Shown: positions 44,415 through 55,070, counted from the first letter of the stretch. The stretch is 64,000 bases of DNA from Anodontia alba (GCA_964016985.1 OZ024831.1:27633631-27697630); one strand, 5' to 3'. The notes: generated by a model from the letters alone, not told the origin. Numbers and translations are program-made.

Positions 44415-44895
44415 TTGATAAGACTTGATTCTAAACAATACTTGCCTCTCATAAAGTTCAGAACAAGTAATCACAGACTTCCGATTGAAACAGGCCGTTG
44501 GGAAAATGTACCTTTCGACGATAGAAAATGTCAGCTTTGTCACAAAAACGAATTAGGTGATGAGTTTCATTATCTGTTTTAATGTAACTATTTTGAAACA
44601 GAGAGGAAACGCCATTTGAACCTTATTTTCATAAAATGCCTAATATAATAAAACTGAAAGAGCTACTTGCCTCAGATAATTTAGCGACACTTAAAAAGCT
44701 TTCCGTGTTTGTTCAGATAATAATGAACAAATGTGCGACTACATTTTCCACATAGTCTATGTATGTCTTATTATTGTAACTTTGCCTGTTCCTTTTTTAT
44801 TGTCTGTTTGCTTGTATTATGTTCTCTTACGCCACCTGTGAGTGATTGAGTATTTGTTCTTAAATAAAGATCTGTTCTGTTCTGTTATGTTCTGG
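44415..44895 (+). pseudogene. LINE ORF2 C-terminal relic with 3' tail
   Basis: Reading from 44415 the plus strand gives KQYLPLIKFRTSNHRLPIET, then GRWENVPFDDRKCQLCHKNE and LGDEFHYLF, followed by an in-frame TAA and CNYFETERKRH. A one-base shift near 44633 continues KMPNIIKLKELLASDNLATL to a stop at 44753-44755. The CX2C...H-X4-C pattern after RTSNHRLPIETGRW is the zinc-knuckle-like C-terminus of a non-LTR retrotransposon ORF2. The 3' part ends TAAATAAAGATCTGTTCTG and a (TTCTG)n tail (44868-44895). It has no useful Met, one stop and one frameshift, so it is dead. It is distinct from the LINE at 11848. Confidence 0.78.
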
Positions 44896-45105
44896 TAACC
44901 TTTTGTTTGTTGGGTTGCGTTTATTTGTTTCAGTAGCATTTGTTTCAAGTTTCATTAAGCAAACCTTGTAGCTTTATTAGTATTTTTTTTTTCAGTGACA
45001 TTCGTTTCAGGCTTCATTTCATTCACACAATTTTTCCTTGTACTGCATCAGTGCTTCACGTGCTTTCCATTCCGTTCACACTCTGTTCAGAATCGGCTGC
45101 TAACT
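44896..45105. other. Non-coding stretch
   Basis: No gene recognised. Confidence 0.35.
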
Positions 45106-45385
45106 CATCACGAAAACATGCCTATATAATTTTGACCCCCTTAAACCCCACTTTTATATAGTAAAATTGGGGTTTACAGGGCTGTACATTATTTTTCTTA
45201 TTTCTGTTCAAAAACATAGATTGTGGATGCTCGCTAGAACCGCCTCGTCGAGGCGGTTCTAACGAGTACCCACAATCTATGTTTTGAGTAGAAATATGAA
45301 AAATATCAGAAATTTTATCTGAAAATTTTCATTTTTGGGTGGTAAAATTTTCAGTATATTTGAACAGACCTGTTTTTTCTTAATG
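45106..45385 (+). mobile_element. Family A palindromic MITE
   Basis: Left end CATCACGAAAACATGCCTAT, right end worn (GAACAGACCTGTTTTTTCTT then AATG). Core at 45213-45288; the left arm reads GATGCTCGCTAG in place of GGTACTCGTTAG. Confidence 0.9.
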
Positions 45386-46235
45386 TCGATTTGAGTTTGA
45401 CTCGATATGCAGTACTACTCACCTGAAGCTGACTAAGATGACAAAAACTTGTAGCCGTCGATATAACGGGCCAGTCAGTATTCTACGTAAAATATGGCCA
45501 GCGTTAAGCTTTTTAACACCTGTGTCCTTATGTACTTAAAAAAACAATGACCGGTGATGATGTTATGTACATTCTCCTTGTCAAATCTCTCCAGATCAAA
45601 GTCGGTGTATTTATGATGAATGTGCAGCCATTTCCCAGACCATACATCAAACTCTGCCCTGTCAAGTGACAATGTGTCTTCTAGGGTCTGCGGCGGGCGA
45701 AGGCTCAGACGGGCTTGAGCATACACTCAGTCTGATCATGGCTTTTATCGTCAGCTTATAAGAAACATCACATATGAGCCAGCGCATGACAAAACCTACA
45801 AAATGGCTGTGCACCCGGCGAAGATTCAAATCAATGATTATAGAATGTTTTAACGGAGAAAAAGGTTATGGTAACACTGGGCGACTGCGAAGAATAGCCG
45901 GAATATATGAATTTCGGGAATCCTTGAACAATCCTTTTTTGCTTGATTCGGCTTTTCTTGTGGTGTGGTGAGTAAAAAGTACCTTATTGCATATGCGATC
46001 AGCAAAGACCTAGGCCGCGCGTCCATCTCCGGGTCGTTGTTGTTCGCTATTGGCCTCTTCATAGTTTTTTTTTTTATTATTCTTTGCTGGCGAGCAAAGA
46101 ATTTGCTGAGATTGTGCGGAAGCGTGGGCTGATAAGGTAATTCGCTGTTTGTATATGTTATAAGACTTTGTTTCTCACGAGAACCACACAGATCGAAAAT
46201 TATATTCGCTAGTAAACAGAAACGCAGTCGCTGCT
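45386..46235. other. Non-coding stretch with D and I scraps
   Basis: CGGGCCAGTCAGTATTCTAC at 45467 resembles a family I end. GCGAAGGCTCAGACGGGCTT at about 45697 and TGCACCCGGCGAAGATTC at about 45811 are D relics. No gene is seen. Confidence 0.45.
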
Positions 46236-46435
46236 TTAGCCCTTGTCCTGCTGAACCCTTTGCAAACAGTGTAGATCCAGATCAGTTGGTTTCTGAAGAA
46301 ACCAACTGATCTGGATCTGCACTGTTTGCCATTAAGTATGTGAATTTATAGCAAAAATCCGGATCAAGTAATCTGATTGGCTGAAAATTAGAAGTGGGCG
46401 TGGCATCTTAATTTATTCAGCAGGACAAGGGTTAA
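46236..46435. mobile_element. Family C MITE, best-preserved stem
   Basis: It starts TTAGCCCTTGTCCTGCTGAA and ends TTCAGCAGGACAAGGGTTAA (one end mutated TTAA to TTAG). The hairpin TAGATCCAGATCAGTTGGTT-TCTGAAGA-AACCAACTGATCTGGATCTG is almost perfect. Confidence 0.88.
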
Positions 46436-47225
46436 CTATGTAGGCTTCATTTATTCTTTAGACTTTGGAAACGCATTTTTTCCCTTACAAATGTCTAGGT
46501 TTCTCCACTTGTAGTACTGTGGAAAGTCTTTGCAAATTTATATACCAAAATATGCGGTTTGTCAAGAGCTCTCATTTCCGGTACAATGTACATGTATATT
46601 TGTCTTCAGTGATGCATTATACGAAAGTGGTCTAAGGCTTTATATGAGCAAGTATGCATCTGTATCAATTGATAAGAATAAATATACATGTAGAATAACG
46701 TCCATCGGACTAAAGCCTGAAAAGTCAGCGCATGCATGAATATCCCCTAAACAGCAAACTAAAACAGTAAGCGGCTGATACATAATTGCCTCAATGTCGT
46801 ACCAAGCAAAGGAGCCCGCACATATGTCTGTTGTATACAGAACTCCGACAATGCACGTTTGAGTGACAACTGTTTATTGTTCGGTCAGTGTTGACTGACA
46901 AGTGATCTTCTTGTCTCGATATGTGACAGTCTTGTAACCTCTGAACATCAAAACTCATACAACAAGAATGTCTAGTCAATGATGAATAGAGCGTAAAAAC
47001 GCATCAAAGCAAATTATGTTTGTTCGTTGTTTTTTTTTTTTGTTTTTTTTTTTTTCTGTTCTTTGCCTTTTTTTCTTCTTATTTATTTGTATACGTTTTA
47101 AGACAATTTGTCAGAAACATATAAATGTCCATATACATAATAAATAAATATAGTATTCACCACGAGGGTACTGTTAGTCAAATTCGCAGTTTCTGGCAAA
47201 GGTCGTGCTTTATCCCATAGTAGCC
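46436..47225. other. Non-coding stretch
   Basis: T-rich run at 47030-47076. No gene recognised. Confidence 0.4.
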
Positions 47226-47239
47226 GTACATGTTGCACA

Positions 47240-47432
47240 GATCGAGTTGCTTCGAAAGGCTTAAATCTATACTGGACTGTTATCGGCCCTACTTTCTCCT
47301 GAAATCTGTATCGGACTGTTATCAGACGACATTCTTCATAAATCTATATCGGACTGCTATCGGTCTGACATTCTCCTTACATCGATATCGGACTGTTATC
47401 CGATATAAATTTAAGGAGCATGCTAGCTGGGT
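47240..47432. repeat. Family I relic with tandem ATCTATATCGGACTG units
   Basis: Four degenerate units of about 40-50 bp (AAATCTGTATCGGACTGTTA, ATCTATATCGGACTGCTATC, ATCGATATCGGACTGTTATC), ending CATGCTAGCTGGG, the same end as the hairpin at 56991-57097. Confidence 0.65.
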
Positions 47433-47984
47433 AATCATTACAAAAACCTTCTATTTTCAGGTGGAAAATCTTTTGATAGACGCATCTTGGCAGTACTATT
47501 GACAATTGACAGCTAAAACAAAAAATAAAAGTCTTACCTAAAACAACGTTGTTTTTCAAAATTTACAAAATTTTCTTGCTGCTTTTTGGTTACCGAAAGC
47601 TGCCATAGCCATTCACAATTCCTGACTAGTTATCAGCGTTCTTGGTACCCACTCGCTGACAGTGGTTCCCATCCGTTTCTACTGCGACTGCTGATGGAAT
47701 AATTCTCAAAGTACTAGACTGTGAGTCGAACAAACACATGTAAAAACCGACAAAGTTTGAAGGAACATGGCAATTTATCTTGACAAATTTGACCGGCTTT
47801 GACAAGATCAAATTGCGGATTCGCGCACTCGCCAGAGTCTACGCTGTTAGTTCATGGAACATTCTTGGGTCATACGCCATATTTACTCTAAATATTTGGA
47901 CACTAATACACTTACCCACTTAACTGTACTTATTCTAAAATCTGGACACGTGAATGGCAAACAGTGACTGCACTTCTGCAACTC
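47433..47984. other. Non-coding stretch
   Basis: No gene recognised. Confidence 0.35.
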
Positions 47985-48251
47985 CATTACGAAAACATGC
48001 CTATTCAAATGTACTGAAAATTTTACAACCCAAAAATGAAAATTTTCAGATAAAAATTTCTGATATTTTTTCATATTTCTGCTCAAAACATAGATTGTGG
48101 GTACTCGTTGCCGAGGCGGTTCTAACGAGTACCCACAATCTATGTTTTAAGCAGAAATAAGAAAAATAATGTATACCCCTCTAAACCCCAGTTTTACTAT
48201 ATAAAAATGGGGTTTAAGGGTGTCAAATTGTATAGGCATGTTTTCGTGATG
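47985..48251 (-). mobile_element. Family A MITE with core deletion
   Basis: Ends CATTACGAAAACATGCCTAT and GGCATGTTTTCGTGATG. About 13 bases next to the palindrome centre are missing (GGTACTCGTTGCCGAGGCGG). Confidence 0.9.
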
Positions 48252-48373
48252 CCTTATCTTTGTCTAAACTGTTTGCTCAGACATGTAGCTGTCAGAATAT
48301 GTAGGGCAAATACTTTGATATATAATTGTATTACTCTAAGTGTTCAGACAGACAGACCAAGCTCCGAGCTTAT

Positions 48374-48612
48374 AAAACTTTTTTCATGCTCAACTAACAT
48401 GAGCATAAAAGTTTCTCTGCTAATAAATGTGAAAATGCCAACAATAGTTGGCATTTTCATATTTATTAGCAGAGAAATTTTCATGCTCAGTTATACCTAG
48501 CAAGAAAGAATTTGCATTTACTATTGATTTAAGATTTATTGGCAGGACAAATTTTATGCTCAGCTGAGTTGAGCACGAAAAAGTTCTGAGTTGAGTACGA
48601 AAAAGTTTTAAA
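48374..48612. mobile_element. Family O palindromic MITE
   Basis: Outer ends AAAACTTTTTTCATGCTCAAC and GTTGAGTACGAAAAAGTTTT. An inner stem of about 44 bp (TTCTCTGCTAATAAATGTGA, AAATGCCAAC-AATA-GTTGGC) is at 48399-48490. ATGCTCA motifs repeat between stem and right end. Confidence 0.72.
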
Positions 48613-48742
48613 GCTTTGAGGCAGGGCAAACGTTGAAAAAAAAAAAACTAAAAACATAGAATACTGCTTCTGATAAGCGTCTACACTGTTACCCATTGGT
48701 AACAGTTTATAGACACATCGACAGATAGTGAAAGTGAAGAAT

Positions 48743-49518
48743 TACTTGTTCGTCTGTCATTACTGACAATGACCAATCCTAATCAACTGTTTGATGTGTT
48801 ATTATTTGTGTGTTCTAAGATAGCTGATGAGACCAATCTCAGCTCTAAACTGCCTGTTGCAGATAGAACAAGAGAGGTCTGAGGAAGAAAGCTCTGTTGG
48901 TGGTGCCTTAGCTCTGGCTTTCCGCTGTGCACGTTTCTGCTCGGCTTCGCTGATTCTTTTTGCTTCGTATTCACTAGCTCCCCTTTTTATGAGGCCTCGC
49001 CACTTTGTACGATCTTGTGCAATCTGTTCCCATGACTCTGTTGGTATGTTGAAGTCTTTAAGGGAGGCTTTGAGGGTGTCCCTGTCCATCTTAACTGTGC
49101 CAATTTCAGAAGAGTATGTATACTCTGCATACCTGCCCTTTTCAGGACTTCTGTGTCTGGAATCCTGTCTTGCCACTTGATCTTTAGAAGTTTTCTAAGA
49201 CAGTTTGTATGGAAGTGGTTAAGTTTTTTTGGCATGCCGTTGGAGTCGCGGGTTCAACCCCAGCAGAGGTCGGCAACATTCGTGGAGATTGATGATGAAA
49301 TATTTTCTACGGTCATTCTCTCCCTTCCGCTGATTCAAGAAGGGCAGTTGTCAGTTTCTGGCGAAAGAATGTGCACAATACTGGTTAACCGCTTAGAGGA
49401 CTAAGCCTGCCCAGTAAACGTGTGGTTAGGTAAACTGACCGCGCTCGACATGACCCCATTGGGTTGACTGGGCCGTAAAACCTCAACACAAACTATATAC
49501 TTTCAGCTTTGTCTTTAA
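48743..49518 (-). pseudogene. Second copy of the LINE, short, with 14-bp target duplication
   Basis: Minus-strand C-terminal part of the same LINE as 11848-13298, with SLKDFNIPTESWEQIAQDRT, the Ala/Lys/Arg-rich helix and the CSICNRQFRAEIGLISYLRTH finger. Relative to the first copy 109 bp are missing (12181-12289 there) between two TGTCC repeats, which shifts the frame. The sequence TGAAAGTGAAGAAT flanks it at 48729-48742 and 49519-49532. The 3' end is the same as the first copy (GACAGACGAAC). A SINE-like segment interrupts it at about 49244-49493, after which CTATATACTTTCAGCTTTGT of the LINE resumes. Confidence 0.85.
49244..49493 (+). mobile_element. tRNA-derived SINE-like segment inside the LINE copy
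   Basis: GAGTCGCGGGTTCAACCCCA at the left contains a GGTTCAACCCC box similar to a pol III B box / T arm. No A box is visible upstream, so the head is truncated. The body includes GGCGAAAGAATGTGCACAAT and GGTTGACTGGGCCGTAAAAC. It replaces about 43 bp present in the other LINE copy, so its entry involved a small deletion. Confidence 0.55.
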
Positions 49519-49710
49519 TGAAAGTGAAGAATAGGTATGGTAAGGAGTTACCATGTCCAAATAGTTAGGATAATAACTTGTGGTATCTTGGTAAGACCAA
49601 ACAGTCTGATCAGTGTCTACGATGTCAAACGGTCGAGTTTAACTTGGCGCTTTATTTCAGCCAGTCACGACCAACCACATACAAATACAGACTCATGCGC
49701 ATAACTTACA

Positions 49711-49987
49711 ATTACGAAAACACGCCTATTCAAATATATAGAAAAATTCATCTCCAAAAACTGAAAATTTTCAGATAAAAACCTCCGATATTTTTCATAT
49801 TTCTGCTCTAAACATAGATTGTGGGTACTCGTTAGAACCGCCTCGCCGAGGCGGTTCTAACGAGTACCCACAATCTATGTTTTGAGCAGAAATATGAAAA
49901 ATAATGTATACCCCTGTAAACCCCAGTTTTACTATTTAAAAGTGGGGTTTAAGGGGGTCAAAATTATATAGGTATGTTTTCGTGATG
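49711..49987 (-). mobile_element. Family A palindromic MITE, complete
   Basis: Starts ATTACGAAAACACGCCTATT, ends GGTATGTTTTCGTGATG. Core at 49812-49885 perfect around CCTCGCCGAGG. Confidence 0.92.
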
Positions 49988-50283
49988 CATTACTTTGTCA
50001 TGATTCATTGTTACCAAGTTCCGATTTGGATCCGGAAAATTATATTCAGATAGAATTGGTTTGGCAAAACAATGTCATAAACAAACAAACAAACAAAAAA
50101 AAAAAAAAAAAAAAAAAAAAAACATATGGTGGTCAGGACCTTCTCTGCACAGATACGAGATAGCTTAAGCGGGGATTGGCTACACCTAGTGGATTTCTGC
50201 CATGTTTTACAAGGGAGACAATCTCTACTGACTGCCTGTTTGCTTTGCTACAAGCAAAGTCGGGCTACACTAAAAAAGAAAAG

Positions 50284-50315
<32 letters not shown>

Positions 50316-50789
50316 GAAAAATGATTACCTTGAAAATATTAGCTCCAAGACATTTGCGATAATATATATAACATAGTAAAAAACGATGCTCGTGGCTCGG
50401 ACAAAATCAGCAGGGATCGTTGTCACCTTTTTGTTTCTCACAAAGGATTTATTCTCATGTACGTTTTCTGAAGCCAGACACCATTCTTTGTTTTGGCTCC
50501 GTGTGACTGCATTCAAAGCATGTATTTGTCACTCTGCCTTGTCTATCAGGCGCATTACCAAGCGCCCGGTATAATATATAAACAACTCCGAACTTGTAAC
50601 TCTTCTCTGTTACATCTCAGACAAACATTAGCACGTACTCTCTTACAAACTAGGCCGCGCTCAAGCGAAAGGTACCTTCCACATATGCTAGCAGCAATAG
50701 CCCAGACCAGTCTGCACGCTCTCATTTTCAGACCATGCCATTTCGCTGCTTACAGTCACAATCTTTAAGTTATGTAGAATGTATTTTGT
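49988..50789. other. Non-coding stretch with poly-A tracts
   Basis: A-rich 50082-50122 and 50276-50314. Frames at 50386-50768 are not recognised. Confidence 0.45.
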
Positions 50790-50855
50790 GGACAGGAAGA
50801 GCCCGACCAGACTGCGCATTCGCGCAGTCTGGTCTGGCTCTTCGCTGTCCGCAAT
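50790..50855. repeat. Family D-type hairpin
   Basis: GGACAGGAAGAGCCCGACCA - GACTGCGCATTCGCGCAGTC - TGGTCTGGCTCTTCGCTGTC. The loop is essentially absent. Confidence 0.88.
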
Positions 50856-51211
50856 GCACTACACTACCTTTACTGATCACATAGCTATAGTATATAGTTC
50901 CCCTTACATGTTACAGTGACACGGAAGTAGGATCACACACGTGCGTAGAGTTTACACATGTTAGAACAAAATGAGTAATATTGTCAAACATCGGTAATGA
51001 CCGTGTGGTACAATCCAGTTCCGGTACAAATTTTGTACTTGATGGAACCCAGAACTTAGGCCAACTGCCGGACTACTAATGTATTCGCCCAGGGTGATGT
51101 CGAGTGTTTGCCCTTAATTTTCGGACAGGCATATCTGAGCAGACAGTGTAAATCAGTCAGATAGAATAGAATCTAAGGCCAGTTCGATCAGGGTCTATGG
51201 TTTGTAATTTC
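50856..51211. other. Non-coding stretch with B scrap
   Basis: ATCTGAGCAGACAGTGTAAA at about 51131 and GATCAGGGTCTATGG at about 51187 are the two halves of a worn B hairpin. It directly abuts the next A copy. Confidence 0.5.
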
Positions 51212-51434
51212 CATTACGAAAACACGCCTATTCAAATATATAGAAAATTTCTGAAAATATTCAGATAAAAAAACAGGGGTATACAGGGGTGCGAGGCAGT
51301 TCTAACGAGTATCCACAATCCTTGTTTTTTGACCAGAAATAAGAAAAATAATTTATACCCCTGTAAACCCCAGTTTTACTATATAAAAGTGGGGTTTAAG
51401 GGGGTCAAAATTATATAAGCATGTTTTAGTGATG
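51212..51434 (-). mobile_element. Family A MITE with large internal deletion
   Basis: Ends CATTACGAAAACACGCCTAT and GCATGTTTTAGTGATG. Most of the left half including one palindrome arm is lost (joined at about 51269-51295, GGGGTGCGAGGCAGTTC). Confidence 0.88.
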
Positions 51435-51475
51435 GTTAGCATATATTATTATTACTATTCCACCTTTTTTTTGTT

Positions 51476-51712
51476 TTTAAAGCGATGGGGATGGGGATGT
51501 TGGGAACGCCTCCGTCCGTCCGCCTCCCCGTCTGCCCGTCCGTCCGTCACGCCATCGCCTCTTAAACCACTGGGTAGAATTTAACCAAACTTGCTACTGG
51601 ACCCCAGCAGGCTAAACGTGTGCGAGAGCAACATTATTTTTCACTTCCCTCTGCTTTGTGGTGAAAGCGTGGGGATTTGCGATGGCGTACCATAGACTGC
51701 GCGATCTAGCTA
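51476..51712 (+). mobile_element. Family H half element
   Basis: AAAGCGATGGGGATGGGGAT, GAACGCCTCCGTCCGTCCG, one monomer (ATTTAACCAAACTTGCTACT, GTGTGCGAGAGCAACATT), and the inner GCGATGGCGTACCATAGACT. This corresponds to the left end plus centre of 22012-23790 with only one monomer. Confidence 0.78.
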
Positions 51713-51714
51713 TT

Positions 51715-51732
51715 ATAATAATAATAATAATA

Positions 51733-51775
<43 letters not shown>

Positions 51776-51785
51776 TTTATTTTTA
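51715..51785. repeat. (AAT)n/(ATT)n tract
   Basis: AAT units turning into ATT units, itself a palindromic microsatellite. Confidence 0.95.
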
Positions 51786-51833
51786 CTGCTGCTTCTACTA
51801 CTAAAATGAGTAAATTAAGAAGCTAAGGAGAAT

Positions 51834-52057
51834 GGATACACTTTCAGGGGAGGCAACTCTTTCAAAAATTAGTTTGCCTCCCTTCTGAAAAGAAGCTTAT
51901 TCTGAAATAGGTATATTCTAACAGGACGGAATTTGCTTTCTGTGGAAGCAAATTCTTTACTTTTCGGTAGAATCATTTTCAGAAGTGGTCTTTTGTATAC
52001 AACTGTACAACAGTTGCCTCCATTGGCTACAACGGCAAAAATCTACCAGGTGTATAT
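51834..52057 (+). mobile_element. Family E MITE
   Basis: Left GGATACACTTTCAGGGGAGG, right ATCTACCAGGTGTATA. Hairpin GGAATTTGCTTTC-TGTG-GAAGCAAATTC. Confidence 0.75.
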
Positions 52058-52073
52058 AGTGTATAAATTATTT

Positions 52074-52357
52074 CATTACGAAAACATGCCTATTCAAATA
52101 TATTGAAAATTTCACCGCCAAAAACTGAAAGTTTTCAGAGAAAAATTCTGATATTTTCCACATCTCTGCTCATAACATAGATTAAGGGTACTCGTTAGAG
52201 CCGCCTCGGCGAGGCGGTTCTAACGAGTACCCACAATCTATGTTTTTCAGCAGAAATAAGAAAAATAATGTATACCCCTGTAAAACCCAGTTTTACTATA
52301 TAAAAGTGGGGTTTAAGGGGGGGGGGGTCAAAATTATATAAATATGTTTTCGTGATG
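52074..52357 (-). mobile_element. Family A palindromic MITE, complete
   Basis: Ends CATTACGAAAACATGCCTAT and ATATGTTTTCGTGATG. Core at about 52176-52247 slightly mutated in the left arm. It lies 17 bp after the E element. Confidence 0.92.
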
Positions 52358-52803
52358 TTTAGTATTTATCCGTTTGTCTGTCTGTTCGTAAGCAGTAATT
52401 AAAAGGTTATAAATGAATGGGTTTTAATGTTCTCTATTATACAAACTTTAAATGTTGTCTCGCATTAACATGAAACAGACTACTTTCCCCTGTCCATTAT
52501 GTGACCTAACAAGACAGAAAATATCTTATTTACAAGTTCAAAATATTTCAAATTTTGTTGACAAGTGCAGCCTTCGGAAAAGTTGATTTTTGTTGACTCT
52601 ATTGTACCTGGTGCAATAAAATTGCAATTAAGATGCAATAAGTCAGCACTCGTCTTATCTTTGTATTGATGTTTATCTAGCTTGTCATTGTTTAAATACA
52701 TATCAAAAAACAAGATCGCCCATTTATCATTTTCAATGTCTTCTACTGGTTGGTGAAAGAAAATGCCTCCAATTTACGCTCAATCACACGTGCAAAGCAC
52801 TCG
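52358..52803. other. Non-coding stretch
   Basis: A 77-residue minus-strand frame at 52480-52713 has no recognised family. Confidence 0.35.
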
Positions 52804-53080
52804 CATTACGAAAACACGCCTATTCAAATATATTAAAAGTTTCACTACCAAAAAGGTTTTCAGGTAAATATTCTGATATTTTTCATGTTTCTGCTCAAAA
52901 CATAGATTGTGTGTACTCGTTAGAACCGCCTCGCCGAGGCGGTTCCAACGAGTACCCACGATGTATGTTTTTTGAGCAGAAACAAGAAAAAAATAATATA
53001 TATCCATGTAAATCCTGGTATTACTTTATAAAAGTGGGGTTTAAGGGGGGTCAAAATTATATAGGCATGTTTTCGTGATG
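52804..53080 (-). mobile_element. Family A palindromic MITE, complete
   Basis: Ends CATTACGAAAACACGCCTAT and GGCATGTTTTCGTGATG. Core 52894-52972 with small arm differences (GTGTACTC versus GAGTACCC). Confidence 0.92.
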
Positions 53081-53084
53081 GAGA

Positions 53085-53480
53085 AACACCAAATCACTGA
53101 CCCTTTAACGCTTAGCATGCTGGGTAAAATATTAGTATAAGACATTTTGAAATATTTTTCTTCTTGTTCTGAAAACGTATTTACACTTCATGCAAATGGT
53201 CTTCTAGAGACAATAAGCAGGAAATGTAAAATCCTACTTTCTTGAGAAAATAAGAAAAATAGCATCATTTTGATGCCTGTCAAACGCATTCAAGAAACAC
53301 CGAATAACTGACCCTTTAAAGATTAGTCTGCTGGGTAAACAGTTCATTAAGATGACATTTTGAATTACATTTTTTTTCAAGAACGTATGCTTTTACACTT
53401 CGTGCATATTGTCTCAGGAGACAATTTGCAAAAATCCTATTTTCTGGGAAAAATGAGAAGAATCTCAGACACTATCGAGT
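53085..53480. repeat. Family J elements in tandem (two units of about 200 bp)
   Basis: Unit 1 starts CACCAAATCACTGACCCTTT (53086) and unit 2 CACCGAATAACTGACCCTTT (53296). Each goes on with TTAA, a GCTGGGTAAA motif, GACATTTTGAA and a stem around a TTTACACTTC-type block. They look like a duplicated J element. Confidence 0.65.
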
Positions 53481-53733
53481 GGCGAACGTTCACATAGTGC
53501 AGGTTATCTTATCATTTCCTTTGGAATCATTGGGCCTATTTTGGTTATCTTTGAAAATGGAGCTGCTCATGTATACGCTGGAGGGCGTAGGCAGTGTTGC
53601 AAACTTCATTACTGTTTATGAAGAGTTTCAATAAAACCGAGACTCCCATTTTCTATCTGTAATGTGTTCTTTGTTTCCAAAGGCAAACTTTTAATTTTTT
53701 TATTTTACCCAGACATGAACCGATTGCTACACG

Positions 53734-53780
<47 letters not shown>

Positions 53781-54559
53781 TGACCAGAATATTTTTTCTT
53801 TGAAGGTCATATTTACCGAACAACCCTGGCATAATATGCAATGATTTTGTTTCAGTGATTGCTCATTCAGGTTTGTTTTTCGTCACATTGTATACAGAAT
53901 ATACATTATACGGAGAGGAGCCAAACAAGCGGACTGCTTTCGTTCTAATCCTTTGAAATGTCTTAATTGTTGAATGTATACATCAAAATGGTGAAATAAA
54001 ATGTTTTTACACTAAACATATCATTATTTTGATGTCCACTGAATTTGTCTAGAGAATGGTATAGGATAAATCTGAAAAATGTCTTTTTGCGTATTTAAGT
54101 TTAGCTGATGTTCGAATTAAAATGTTCATCGATTTTTATCAACTTTACCTTTACGTCATTACATGTTCAGTAACAATTTGATCTGTCAATCAAAGTGCCT
54201 TATGGGAATAAAACTGATGTCCGCTTCAAAGATGACAAGCTTAGAGTTGATTTATGACTTCTAGACTTGTCTATCTCTCCAATTTGAACAATTCGCCAAT
54301 GCTTTGATTAGCTTTAATTACATTCAGAAGGGAAGATAGTGCAATTCTAATTGTTATAGGACATTGATAAATCTACGTGATATCGTCTTCATTTTTTTTT
54401 CAACTTGTTTGCTCGAAGAAAAGGTTTTCTTATGATAGAACGGAGAAAATAGAACATCCAAACCAAATCAAATCTAGAAACATATCAGCCATGCCACAAG
54501 AAAATGTATCTTCCTGTATATACGAAGAGGGAAGAACCAGATCTCCCAGCAAAACCATA
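53481..54559. other. Non-coding stretch with (CT)n
   Basis: An uninterrupted (CT)n run at 53735-53777. AATTTGTCTAGAGAATGGTA at about 54042 is a J-type end. No gene. Confidence 0.55.
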
Positions 54560-54562
54560 TAC

Positions 54563-54829
54563 AGTCGACTCTCGTTATCTCGAATTCCAAGGCACTCTCT
54601 GAAATAGTTCGAGATATCCGTACTTCGACATATCAGATTTGCAGAATTGAGGAAAAATAAGTTGATTAACCACATTTAACAAATATATGTGTAATTGGAC
54701 TCTTGAAGTTAGAGATATATTGAAAATATTGTGGAAAAGGAGCAATTTCTCCTCTTTTCCACAATATTTTTTACATGTTAGATTTTCATGTTTAGGCAGG
54801 GACCAGATTTTCACTTCGAGTTTACCCCG
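54563..54829. mobile_element. Family F MITE, right end missing
   Basis: CAGTCGACTCTCGTTATCTC at the left, preceded by TA. The central TATTGTGGAAAAGGAGCAAT palindrome (54728-54770) is intact. The copy breaks off after TTTTCACTTCGAG, without the terminal inverted repeat. Confidence 0.75.
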
Positions 54830-54990
54830 AGTACAGCTGAAATTTACTTTCAACATACTATTAAAAATGCTGTTTTTCAACAAACTGAAAAAAAAAGAAG
54901 AAGAAACAGCATGCATCTTATTGTGATTTTTATCCAAGTACTAAAACATTCGATGAAAATGTGAATATAGCACAAGTCTCAGAATGCAGA

Positions 54991-54991
<1 letters not shown>

Positions 54992-55068
<77 letters not shown>
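54992..55068. repeat. (CA)n microsatellite, about 38 repeats
   Basis: 77 bp of uninterrupted CA dinucleotides. Confidence 0.97.

Positions 55069-55070
<2 letters not shown>

Noticed and set aside
49244..49280. tRNA gene
   Set aside because: Only a B-box-like segment is present. There is no acceptor stem, A box or anticodon arm, so a truncated SINE is the better reading.
53653..53841. Minus-strand frame with an Arg-Glu repeat
   Set aside because: Generated by the (CT)n microsatellite.
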